DNA of 64,000 nucleotides from Sisyra terminalis (Eukaryota; Arthropoda; Insecta; Neuroptera; Sisyridae). The notes below the pieces were generated by a model, which worked only from the letters and a program-made list of their open reading frames with translations, did not search any database and was not told the origin of the DNA. Positions 37,996 through 49,500 of this stretch are shown piece by piece. The position numbers were made by a program, and so were the translations under genes. Position 1 is the first letter of the stretch; each line of letters begins with the position of its first letter. Location: assembly GCA_958496175.1 (NCBI GenBank), contig OY292278.1:6882001-6946000 (forward strand), written 5' to 3'.

Positions 37996-38153
37996 GGAAC
38001 ATATAGACTAACCACGTCTTTGTTTTAGCGATACGTTTTTATTAAATCAATTAATTTCCGGACAATTTCCATTAGACATTACAATCAGATAATGAAAATA
38101 ATCGGCTAAAAACCACCATATCAAATAAAAATATGTATTCCATTGCTTCGCTC

Positions 38154-38866
38154 CAGTGGCATAGCTACCTAGGGACTAGGCGGGGCAGTGCCCCGGGGCC
38201 CTCAAGCTCAGGGGGCCCTCGAATTCTTACCAGAAATCTCGATCGAACTGAACTTTTGGAAATTCAATTGGAAGTTCACCAATTATGTACGGAAATAATG
38301 AGCAAATATGGAGTGCTAGAATGCGACCTAACGGAAGTATTTACAGCAATGTTATTATTCCTTACAATTCCTGTCACTTCTGCAGCAGCTGAAAGGTCAT
38401 TTAGCACATTAAAAATAATAAAAAAATTATTTTAGAAATAATATGGGCCAAACTCAACTCCGATATTAATCGCTAATAGCAATTGAAATTAAAACCGCAT
38501 CAAGCCTGGATTTAAACGAAGTCATTGATACTTTTGCGAAAACTAAAACTAGGGAAAAATTGGAAATATAATTGTTATTTAGTCAGTTGGTAGGCCCGAC
38601 CTTTATATAATAAACCCTTGAATCTTCTCAATTTCGTTTTATTAGCCAAACCTACACCAAGTATTAATTGTAATTTATGTTGTTACTGTTTAATATTTTT
38701 ATTACCTGCCCTGCAGTGTACAAAAAAGAGCTTAAGTAGCTTAGCATTTTTAAAGTATTTGTATATTTCATATTTTTATTTGATAAAACCTAATCAGTTT
38801 ACATAGCAGTGGGGCCCCATTTTTTTAATTTTTCCCAGAGTTCTTGGTTACCTAGTCACGCCATTG
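38154..38866 (+). mobile_element. Deleted hAT element, copy 1
   Basis: The 713-bp element starts CAGTGGCATAGCTACCTAGG and ends TAGTCACGCCATTG, and is flanked by CTTCGCTC on both sides (38146-38153 and 38867-38874). An 8-bp target duplication and these termini fit hAT. It keeps the 5' end, the last part of the transposase and the 3' region; most of the transposase is missing. Confidence 0.9.
38225..38570 (+). pseudogene. hAT transposase C-terminal dimerisation domain, broken
   Basis: The plus strand encodes [20 protein letters not shown], the signature of the hAT C-terminal dimerisation region. A stop then interrupts it, and in another frame [24 protein letters not shown] continues the domain. 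The DDE catalytic part and zinc finger are absent. The copy at 55450-55790 has the same architecture. Confidence 0.85.
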
Positions 38867-38874
38867 CTTCGCTC

Positions 38875-39991
38875 ATTAAACTCTAATAATTTCGCATCGA
38901 ACTAGCAAAATAATTAAATGGTACAGATGAGTTAATTAGTAGCATATTATAACGCTTTTGATTGGAATTGCAAGTGCAACAAATCGAAAAAGAAATGCAA
39001 AGCAAGGCTTCTGGATTTCATTACATTTAACATATCTGACGAAAAGAAACGAGGCAAGTTAACGTTCAGTGTTCAAGTCTAATTGAAGTCAACGTAAGAC
39101 ATGATAAGACCAATTAAAAGATCAGTGAATGTGCATGATACGGGAAGCCAGGAGCCAGGAGGAGGCTGGAATTGGATCGATCCAATATCATTGCAGATAC
39201 GATCGTCAATCTTTCGGTCTCCATTGCATCTACCTAGATTTAAATAACATATTGGATGGAATTGATACATACGACACAATTGCCACTTTATCGTATCGGT
39301 AGATATACTCTCTTACTCGGCAATCCTACCACCACTTGTCCTCGTACCTCGTAAATCATGCAAAATTATGCAACGAAAGACACGAACGATTTTGCGTTTG
39401 CACGATGCATTCGATTAGCGAACATGAGATCACATTAAAGCGAAATGTTGATAAAGTTGAAAAGAAGACGTAGCGGGCGATACAAATGATTTTCAAAGAC
39501 CAATGACCAATTATGTGCGCCAATCTGCTATGATGCAGTTATACTACGTAGTATGCATTTGAATTAATCAAATTTGCCGCCGCTAAACAGATTGCACTGA
39601 TGAGGTGCTGATGGGAAAAAGACTTTATTTAAAATCAACTGACGACGCAACTATTGTCGTTAATGCTTGGCAACGACGCCTTAATGCCTCCCGTGTTTTT
39701 CCCAATGGGAAAATTGTCCTCATCACTACCGGCAATAAAACTATCGTTAAACGATCATTTAGGGGTTTTATTTACTTTTTATGCGAGATAATTTTCGGGG
39801 TAATTGACAAAAAAGACTTTCACTGTGAAATACGAAACGTTTCACCCGCTTAGCCAATTCTTTTTTTCGCCCCCTTCAACATAAATTCGCCCCATAAAAA
39901 TTAAGGTAAACCATTTCAAATTAATGAATTCAAAGTTGAAAACAATACGCCATCTACTTTACTTCAAATGAAATATTTTTATTACATCAGA
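38875..39991. other. Unique sequence, GC-richer, no gene seen
   Basis: The part from about 39050 to 39860 is less AT-rich. Frames of 66 codons (-) and 82 codons (+, 39605-39853) show no recognisable domain or splice context. Confidence 0.4.
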
Positions 39992-41895
39992 TTATTGCCT
40001 TAAAATTTTTAATTGAACAAAATAGATTGTATAGAAATATCTGAAGAAGTATATCTTTAAAATAATTTACATTTTAATTAGTTAAATATGCTTTAAATAA
40101 AGTAAATTCATATAAAAGTTTCAAACTGACATTTATCAAAACTCCAAACCTTCTAAACTCATTTCACGGAAATGGATTTTAAAATTTTCATCCCCTTTTT
40201 GGGATAAACCTTAAAACTTTTTAATGTTTGCATTTAAATTAATTTAAAGAACCAATCTTTAATATCAACAACTCTTAAAATATGCGTTAAATTAAGTAAA
40301 TCCAAGTTAATGATTCAAACTAACATTTGTCATATCTTCAAACCTTTCATCCAAGTATAATTTTAAATTATCCCAAATAAACTCGAATTGCAAATTCAGT
40401 TCTATAGGTTCTATAATTCTTTAGGATTTGTCCAATATTGGGCAAGAATAGCAAATTTGAACGAATTAGTAATTCGGAATTCTAAATTATGTTTGACAAA
40501 TGTTATTGCGCATGATCAGTTAGATTAAAGCTATCAGAATCAGTTTTGAACTTTTACAAAAACGAACATAATATTCATTTAAAGTTTTCGAAAGCTTTAA
40601 AGTTTTGAAAATAAGAATACTTTGTTGAAAAAGCTTTAAATAATTTTTCTATTTGACTAAAATAATGGAATTCATTCCAAATTTAGGATAAAAGCAATAA
40701 ATTATTTCCCACTTTTTAAGTAGAAGATGCTCAAATTATTGAAAGAAAATTATTTAATTATATCCTAAAGGAAAATACTAAAGAATTTAGGCAAATCGTT
40801 GGTAACCACTTAAAAATATTAATTGAAAATAGAAAAGGATAATTTAGATAGTTGCCTTAAGATTAATTTCCATTTTAATCATTAAAATATGCTTTAAACA
40901 AAGTTATTTCATGTAAAAGTTTCAAACTGACTTTTACCATCTCTCCAAACCTTCTAAACTATCATTTCACGGAAATGGAATTTAAAATTTTCATCCCCTT
41001 TTTGGGATAAACCTTAAAACTTTTTAATGTTTGCATTTAAATAAATTTAAAGAACCAATCTTCAACATCAACCACTCTTAATATATTTTTTAAATTAAGT
41101 AAGTCCAATTGAGTGTTTCAAACTGACATTTATCATAACTCCAAACCTTTCATCCAAGTATAATTATAAATTATTCCAAATAAACTCGAATTGCAAATTC
41201 AGTTCTATAGGTTCTATAATTCTTTAGGATTTGTCCAATATTGGGCAAGAATAGCAAATTTGAACGAATTAGTAATTCGGAATTCTAAATTATGTTTGAC
41301 AAATGTTATTGCGCATGATCAGTTAGATTAAAGCTATCAGAATCAGTTTTGAACTTTTACAAAAACGAACATAATGTTCGTTTAAAGCTTTCGGAAGCTT
41401 TAAAGTTTTGAAAATAAGAATTCTTTGTTGAAAAAGCTTTAAATACTTTTTCTATTCGACTAAAATAATGGAATTTATTCCAAATTTAGTGTAAAAGGGG
41501 CTCAAGTGTACTTTTGCACACCCACAATCTGGGAACGTTGCATTTTTGACATTGTTTTTAATTTAATTCGCGATATTTTTGTTAATTCAATTCTTATATG
41601 GTATAATTCTCTCATTTGTGGCTAAATTTTCATTATGGACCGATTTAATCGCGAATTTAATTAAAAACAAAGTCGAAAATGCAACATTGCCAGATTGTGG
41701 GTGTGCTAAAGTACACATGAGCCGTAAAAGCAATAAATTATTTCCAATTTTTTAACTAGAAAATGCTCAAATTATTGAAAGAAAATTATTTAATTATATC
41801 CTGAAGGAAAATGCTTAAGAATTTAGGCAAATAATCGGTAACCATTTAAAAATATTGATTGAAAATCGAGGGGGATAGTTTAGAGAGTCGCCTCA
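39992..41895. repeat. Tandem duplication, about 0.86-kb unit, two copies
   Basis: Copy 1 is about 39992-40851 and copy 2 about 40852-41895. They share long near-identical stretches, for example ACGGAAATGGA, TTCATCCCCTTTT and TTGCGCATGATCAGTTAGAT. Copy 2 is longer because of a MITE at 41498-41723. High identity in the middle suggests a recent duplication. Confidence 0.9.
41498..41723. mobile_element. MITE with GGCTCA termini, only in duplication copy 2
   Basis: The 226-bp insert begins GGGCTCAAGTGTAC and ends GTACACATGAGCC. The terminal repeats extend through CACACCCACAATCTGG. GTAAAAG flanks both ends (41491-41497 and 41724-41730), 7 bp or 8 bp with one mismatch. The other tandem copy reads ATAAAAGCAATAA there, the empty site. 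It is hAT-like by target length (inference). Confidence 0.85.
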
Positions 41896-43215
41896 AGATA
41901 AGTATGGGGGAATGCATTACGTGGTTGAGTACATTATTGCAGCTTGTAATAATTTATAAATGGCTGCAAAGTGCAGTGTGCACATACTCGTGATGCAAAC
42001 TAGTATTTGATTTTAATTTAAATTTTGAAAAAATCCATGGAAAACATGAAAGAGAATATAAATTTTATAATAATATTTAATATAATATGTATTTATTCAA
42101 GGTGTGGTACTTGAATGGTGGTCGTTTGGTACTTGTCTATCAAACATGCCAGAGGCACCACACATGTTACACACGATGCACGCGGACCGGACGTTAAATA
42201 TATTTTCATCCTTTGAAGAATCTTCAAGCCATCCCATCCCATCCCATCCCATCGTTTTTTTTTTCTGTTGGACATAGAAAGTTAAATTTTTATTCGCTTC
42301 CATAAATCCGGTCCGAAACGTTTTTACGACCTCATTGCACTTGTGTCTTATCAAGTACTGTATCTTGCATCTGAAAATTTCCCCCTGTGTTTGTTTTTTC
42401 ATTTGGTTTTTCCGTTTAAAGAGATATATACGATGAAAAGACTGCAGTTTTATTGGTTGTAAAGATAAAGAGGAAAAAAATTAAAATTATTGGTGACGGT
42501 CTATTCCGCGCCTGGGTGACTTTTCAGAAACACAACATACGCACATATGGCGTCAATTTCCACCATTATAGATCCTCGATGTCCTGATTTTTCTTGTCGT
42601 AAGTTTATGGTGACGTTTGCTAGTTTTATGGGAGTAGTGTATTGAAGCGATGGCTTTTTTCCTTCTGTAACTGTCGTACAATTTATCTTTTTTTCAATTG
42701 GCCATCGAGTAGCTTTGATCTTGGCTCGATAAAGACGACTCTGAAGAGAATAATAAAATACATAAATATATCCTCGTTTCCTCAAAGAAATCACAAGGCA
42801 ATGGTGAGATGAGGAATACGAATTGTTTTGTATGTTATCGTGTACGTATTTTGATAAATTATGAATGAGATTTCTGGTTTGAAGATTTCTTGTATTCTTG
42901 AAGATCTATCGATCGTGGAGAATGAGAGTAAGAAAAGAAAAAAAAACAATGCGGAATGTACTGGCAATTGCTTTGAAAGCTGAACGTGGCGTTGTTGGTC
43001 GCATGATTTATCAATAAGTGCATGTAACATAAATTGGACCACACATGAATGAAAATTTCTGATGGTTTTCAAATAGAAAATGACCTGAGGGGTGCATTTT
43101 TGATGACATCTATCTGAAGTATTATTTTAAAGAAATTTTAAAGAAATCACATATTTAACGTAATGACAGAAAATTGGCATAAAGACGAGAAACTTACACA
43201 AAAGAAAAAAAAATA
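41896..43215. other. Unique sequence upstream of the first visible receptor exon
   Basis: The part from 42080 to 43320 is less AT-rich than average. An (ATCCC)n run lies at 42229-42252. Minus-strand frames of 93-101 codons are unrecognised. The missing N-terminal exon or promoter of the receptor could lie here, but I found no supporting motif. Confidence 0.4.
42229..42252 (+). repeat. (ATCCC)n microsatellite
   Basis: Five consecutive copies of a five-base unit containing CATCC. Confidence 0.85.
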
Positions 43216-43249
43216 TTACGACCGTCTGTCGGCCGACTGACGGTCGTAA
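43216..43249. promoter_or_regulatory. GC-rich near-perfect palindrome 124 bp before receptor exon A
   Basis: The arms are TTACGACCGTCTGTCGG and CCGACTGACGGTCGTAA, with one T-T mismatch per arm. It is conspicuous in AT-rich surroundings and close to the 3' splice site of the intron before exon A. It could form a hairpin in the pre-mRNA or bind a dimeric factor (inference). Confidence 0.45.
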
Positions 43250-43372
43250 ATCTGATAAACCGTCACCAACAATTCGTGACAAGATAAACAAGAGCACAAG
43301 AATAAATAGCAAAATGAAATCCACTGCTTACATTTCTCAATATCTTATTTTTTTTCTGGTTTTTTGTTTCAG

Positions 43373-43508
43373 ACCGAGCAAATTACCGTGCTTTGGATCC
43401 TCTTCGCCATGATCGTGCTGGGAAATTCAGCCGTACTGGTCACTTTGGCTTTGAACAAGTCCCGAAAGTCCCGCATGAATTTCTTCATCAAACATCTCGC
43501 GATTGCCG
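43373..43508 (+). CDS. CCAPR: CCAPR exon A: TM1 and first intracellular loop
   Basis: A T-rich tract ending TTTCAG precedes the exon. It encodes 45 residues starting [13 protein letters not shown] and ending FFIKHLAIA, then one base of the next codon before GTAAGC. It holds TM1 (VLGNSAVLV with the conserved GN pair), the basic loop NKSRKSRMN and the start of TM2. The exon opens in phase 0 with no Met in a start context, so it is internal. Local GC content is clearly above the flanks. Confidence 0.9.
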
Positions 43509-46500
43509 GTAAGCAAAACATCTCAATTAAAAATAAATAACCAACCATTCATCACCACTTTTGTCCGATCCAAACCAATAAATTTGCTTAAGTATATTTC
43601 TGCGTCGGATCCTCAACGAATGAATTGGATCCCGGAGGGTGCATTCTCGCCAACATCTACAAAATAAATACAAATCTTTTATCTTAATTTCATATAAATC
43701 ATACCATTTCCCATTTGATTGAAAAAAAGAAATGTGTTACCGAGCGATTGAGTTCATTATTTAGTTTAATTGCGGAACTCGACAGAATTATTTACAAAAA
43801 AAAAATAATATTCTTATGCCTAAAGGGATATTTTGACTTAGAATAATGATAGTGTTTCGAAAAAATCGCAACGCATCACGCAGTTTCATATGAAGAGAAA
43901 CAAGGCCTTGAGAAATAGAAACCGATGGCTTCTGTTTTAACATTTAATTGAATCATAGTTTGATTTATTAATTCCTGATAACCACAACCAAATAAAATGT
44001 AGGAAATTATAGTAAATTTTTTGCAAAAGAATCATTTTTTATTTTCCTATCGCCAACATAGGTGGAACACATCAGTGTTGTGCCCACGGCTCGAATTTCC
44101 TTCAATTATTATTCAATTTTGTAAATTGTATGCTTGTACCAATACCAACTCTAACTGTAATTTGGTAAATTATTATTTAATATAATTACCGAATAGTACC
44201 AATTACTGGTTCGAAAATCATCCAAATTTTACGTTCACACTATATTTAAGTCAACAAGTCCGCAATGACGGAAATTGGAAAAAAAATTGACCTAATCGAT
44301 TAATTTTTATCGTTGAAGAAAGGGGTCGATGAAATTCTTGCCGAATTTATTCCAAGACATGCCGAAAAAAAATTTTGTTCTTTTGGGTGTTAGATATTGG
44401 TAACGTCTGAAATTTCAATAGCAATTTTGTGGAAAATCTAAATAAATTTACAGTTAATATTTTTGATTCTAACTCTTTTAATTCTCTTTAATTTGTAAAT
44501 AAATATTCAACGCAAAAATCATAATTTAACAAACTTCAATAGGAATCCTTTCGTTGAAAATCTTTTACTGAAATTTCTTTATTGTAAAAGCATTCTTGTT
44601 TAATATTTGGTTGTTTTAAAGCCAATTAATCGCAGCTTTTTGGAAAATATAGTGAAAGGTTCCACTAATTTTATAAACATAACTAATTGGAATTAATAAT
44701 AGGTTTTTAATAAGTTCTTTATGAATTACTTTTGATATTTCGAATCTTTTGAATTAGAAATATAAGCTATAGAACTTCTCATTTCTTCTACAACGGAAAT
44801 TATTGGACTTTCTTTGCTTTTTCAAACCAAATATCCAGTTTTTCTTCTGGCATATTTCATGGAAAACTTGTCCATTAAATATTAGCCTCATTTTTTTCTT
44901 AATTTAGTAAGCAATGATGTCCATCTCTTTTCCAATTCAAATACTGCTCAAATTATTAAAAAAAAATATATTTTCCAGAAATGATTTCCTAGAAATATTT
45001 CATTAGTTCTTTGATTTTTCTCCCAAACTTATGACTACCAAATACCATGAGCTATAAATATACTCTAGAGCTTTCAAAAATCAATCAAATTTTCTTAAGT
45101 TATACTTCCCCTTTTATGTTAGGTGTTAAGGAAAATTTTGAATATTTTTAAGGCTTTTTTCACGAAAAGTGTTTCAATATTTTGAGCTCAAAGTATTATC
45201 TATCTTTTGCTATTACTACTTCACGTCTTTCAAGCAGCAGTCAATTAATTGCACCTTTTAAGAAACGAAGTTTCACAAAAATCAAGTCCAAGTTTCATCA
45301 ATTATATTAACATAAATAATTATAGTTTTTCAATAAAGTTTTAATGAATTATTTTTGATATTTCGAATCTTTGAGAATCCTTAAAAAGGCACTCAGAACT
45401 TGAAATATAAGCTATAGAACTTCCCATTACTTTAACAACAAAAATTATTTTACATTCTTTGCCTTTTCAGACCTAATATTCAATTTTTCTTCTGATTTAC
45501 TTCATGAAAAATTTCTCCATTAAATATTAGCATAATTTTTTTCTTAATTTAATTAGCAATGATGTCCACCTCTTTTCAAATTCAAATACTGATCAAATTA
45601 TAAAGAAATTAATATTTTCCAGAAAAAATTTCATAGAAATATTTCATTAGTTCTTTGCTTTTTCCCCGAAACTTATGACTACCAAATACCATGTGCTATA
45701 AATATACTCTAGAGCTTTTAAAAATCAACAAAATTTTTCAAAGTTATTCTTCCTCTTATATATTATGTGTTAAGGAAAATTTTGAATATTTTTAAGGCAT
45801 TTTTCACGAAAAGAGTTTCAATATTTTTAGCTCAAAGTATTATCTATGGATAATACATCCCATATAAGTGCTTCCAAAGTTTCTTTAATAACTTTGGAAA
45901 GATAACCTTATCGTATCTTGTGGTATATTGAAGGTAATGGAGCTTCAATTATCGACTCAATTGTATAAATTGTTGTTGATTAACAAAAATGATTTTTTAA
46001 CAAATTTGAATAGGAATTCTTGCGCTGTAGTTCTTCAACTTAAATTTCTTTATTGTAAAAGCATTCTTGTATAATATTTGGCTGTTTTAAAGTCAATTAA
46101 TTGCAGCTTTTTTGAAACGAAGTTTCACAAAAATTTAGTCCAAGTTTCCATTAATTTTATTAACATAAATAATTATAGTTTTTCAATAAAGTTTTAATGA
46201 ATTATTGTTGATATTTCAAATCTTTGAAAATCTTTTAAAAAGGTACTCAGAATTTGAAATATACGCTACAGAACTTCCCATTTCTTTAACAACGAAAATT
46301 CTCTGACTTTCTTTGCTCTTTCAAACCAAATATTCAATTTTTCTTCTGACCTATTTCATGAAAAACTTCTCCGTTAAATATTTGCATCATTTTTTTCTTA
46401 ATTTAATAAGCAATGATGTCCATCTCTTTTCCAATTCAAATACTGCTCAAATTATTAAAAACCTGGTATTTTCCGGAAGTGATTTCATAGAAATATTTCA

Positions 46501-49500
46501 TTAGTTCTTTGATTTTTCCTCCAAACTTATGACTACAAATACCATGAGCTATGAATATTTGACTTTCTTTGCTTTTTCTGACCTAATGTTTAATTTTTCT
46601 TCTGATCTATTTCATGAAAATTTTCTCTTGTAAATATTAGCATAATTTTTTTCTTAATTTAATATTTAAATTAATATTTGAATAATTAATATTATGAAAT
46701 TAATACTTTCCAGAAAAGATTTCATAGAAATATTTCATTAGTTCTTTGTTTTTTTACCCAAACTTATGACTACCAAATACCTTGAGCTATAAATATACTC
46801 TAGAGCTTTCAGAAATCAATATAATTTTCTTAAGTTATTCTTCCCCTTATATGTTAGGTGTTAAGGAAAATTTTGAATATTTTTAAGGCTTTTTTCGCGT
46901 AAAGTGTTACAATATTTTTAGCTCAAAGTATTATCTATTCTTTGCTATTAGTAGTTCCCGTCTTTCAAGGAGCAATCGGGCTTCTCTTAAAAAAGGCTCT
47001 GTCCTTTGATGCGATCTAGGACTGGAATCAAACATCCCTTATAAGTGCTCCCAAAGTTTCTTTAATAACTTTGGAAAGATAACCTTTTCATATCTTGAGG
47101 TATATTGAAGGAAATGGAGCCTCAATTATCGACTCAATTGTACAAATTGTTGTTGATTAACAAAAATGATTTTTTAACAAATTTGAACAGGAATTCTTTC
47201 GCTGTAGTTCTTCAACTTAAATTTCTTTATTGTAAAAGCATTCTTGTATAACATTTGACTGTTTTAAAGCCAATTAATTGTAGCTTTTTTGAAACGAAGT
47301 TTCACAAAAATTAAGTCCAAGTTTTCATTAATTTTATTAATATAAATAATTATAGTTTTTCAATAAATTTTTAATGAATTTTTTTCGATATTTCGAATCT
47401 TTGAAAATCTTTAAAAAGGTACTCAGAATTAGAAATATAAGCTATAGAACTTCCCATTTCTTTTACAACGAAAATTATTGAACTTTCTTCGCTTTTTCAG
47501 ACCTAATATTCAATTTTTCTTCTGATCTATTTCTCTAATCAGCAATGATGTCCACCTCTTTACCAATTCAAATACTGATCAAATTATCAAGAAATTAATA
47601 TTTTCCAAAAATCCATGTTGTTTAAGCCCTTGTCTTTTTAAATATAATAATTTAATTGTGGGCAATAAGAACCAGAAGCTTCTGGTGGAATATTATTAAT
47701 TTTATCTCCAACGTTTCGTCAGTCATTCCTGACTTCTTCAGGGCTTAAAGTTCAAAATTACTGTGCAAATGTCATAAAAATAAGCTGTAAAATGACCCAA
47801 CTGGTATTCTTGGTCTGTTGTTTTACCAGTTGGGTCATTTTACACCTTATTTTTATGACATTTGTGGAATAATTTTTAAATTTTGAGCCTTGAATAAGTC
47901 AGGAATAACTGACGAAACGTTGGCGATAAAATAAATAAGATTCCACAAGAAGCTTCGTCCTTATTGTCTACAATTTAATTATTATATTTTCCTGAAATGT
48001 TTTCATGAAATTTTTCGAAAGTTCTTTGATTTTTCTCTAAAACTAATGCCTACCAAATACCTTGAGCTATAAATATACTCTATAGAGCTTTCAAAAATCA
48101 ATATAATTTTCCTAAGTTATTCTTCCCTTCATATGTTGGGTATTAAAGAAAGTTTTGGATATTTTTAAGACTTTTCTATTGCTTGCTTTTACTTTTTCCC
48201 GTCCTTCAAATAGCAATCGAATTTCTTTTAAAAAAAATCCTCGTCCTTCGATGCGATCTAGGAATTTATCCATAAAATTCTTTATAAAATATGAAATGCT
48301 GATCATCCAGCCTCATGGACCAAAATAAGTGGTAATCAAGCGGGACAATATCCAGTGAATATGGCGGATGGGGCAAAAAATCCCATGGAAGAACTTCCAA
48401 ACTTTCTTTAAAAACTTTGGAAAGATAACCTTATCGTATCTTTTGATATACTGAAGATAATTGAGCTTCAGTTATCGACTCAATTGTATTAATTGTTGCT
48501 GATTAAGTTTCCAAATATTAGTTTCATTAGGTTGGAGTAACTCTTAATAGATTACTCTAATCTGGTCCAACCAAAAGTACAACAAAAACTCTGGTCATGA
48601 ATGTTCGATTTCATCTTTGAAATCAATGCATTTTCGGGTTTCTCATCGATTTTCTCTTCTTTAGATTAACAAATTGGATCCACTTTTATCCCATGTTACA
48701 ATTCTATGGAAAAAATCCTTTTACTTTTACATTTAGAGCAGTGATTTGCACGTGAAGAAACAACTTTTCGACGTTTATTGGCTTGATTTTGTACGGAACC
48801 AAGTTTCCCTTTGTTTTTCACCATACTTTGGTCCAAAAACGGTTTATAACCGTTGACTGGTTCATTTCTAAAGTTTCCATAGGTATTTCTTGAATTTAAC
48901 GTAAATCTTAATCAATAATATCATAATCTTTTCAAACTTTACTGGTCCACTTTTGCATTTTTTATCGCTGGTACCAAAATGATCCATTTTAAAACTCCAA
49001 AACCCAAAACTTCAATATTCTTATTGATGATGAATGTTTATCATATGCTTTACTCGGCAATCGATTTGTATTGATTCTTTTTTTCTTCAAATTAGATCAA
49101 AAAAAATTTGCTGTTCCTCTAAATTATGTTTTGTGGGTCCAAATATAAATATGGTTGGAGTAAAAAGAAACTTTGTAGTAAACATTTCAGTGAAATGGTA
49201 AAGAATTTTATTTTATGGGAAAAAATAATACTTCGACATGAATATTGTTAAAAGATAATCGGTCAAAATTTAATCCTAATTACGCCAATTTTTAACCTAA
49301 TACTCCATTATTAAATGACAAAGTTCCATTATTATCAGCTTTTAAAGCTCACAATTCAATTGTGTTTAAATAAAATGAATAAATAAAGAATAATTCAATC
49401 AATCATTCATATTGTTTTTTAAATTAAAAATGAACAAAAAACGTTCGAGAGAATTAAAGTTTTAAATATTAACTCTAAATTTTTTTTCAAGCGAGAATTA

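Larger units (their letters stand above)
35920..38153. repeat. Repeat block X, copy 1, interrupted by Helitron debris
   Basis: The segments 35920-36108 and about 38028-38153 match the contiguous segment 55036-55366 (GGTACATTTTAT, TACGATTTTGGATGGAA, ACGTTTTTATTAAATCAATT, ATATGTATTCCATTGCTTCG). Between them copy 1 has about 1.9 kb of extra sequence with Helitron features. The block ends at the hAT element. Confidence 0.75.
44430..48110. repeat. Irregular tandem array derived from a mariner element
   Basis: Landmarks recur in the same orientation. GCAATGATGTCCA is near 44911, 45557, 46411 and 47542. TTTATTGTAAAAGCATTCTTG is near 44579, 46051 and 47226. GCTCAAAGTATTATCTAT is near 45187, 45831 and 46920. 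The full period is about 1.1 kb, with internal deletions in some units. Two units include a piece of mariner transposase on the minus strand. Confidence 0.8.

Noticed and set aside
38618..38806. 62-codon frame, repeated at 55832-56020
   Set aside because: It is the 3' non-coding part of the hAT element; similarity of the two frames reflects element copies.
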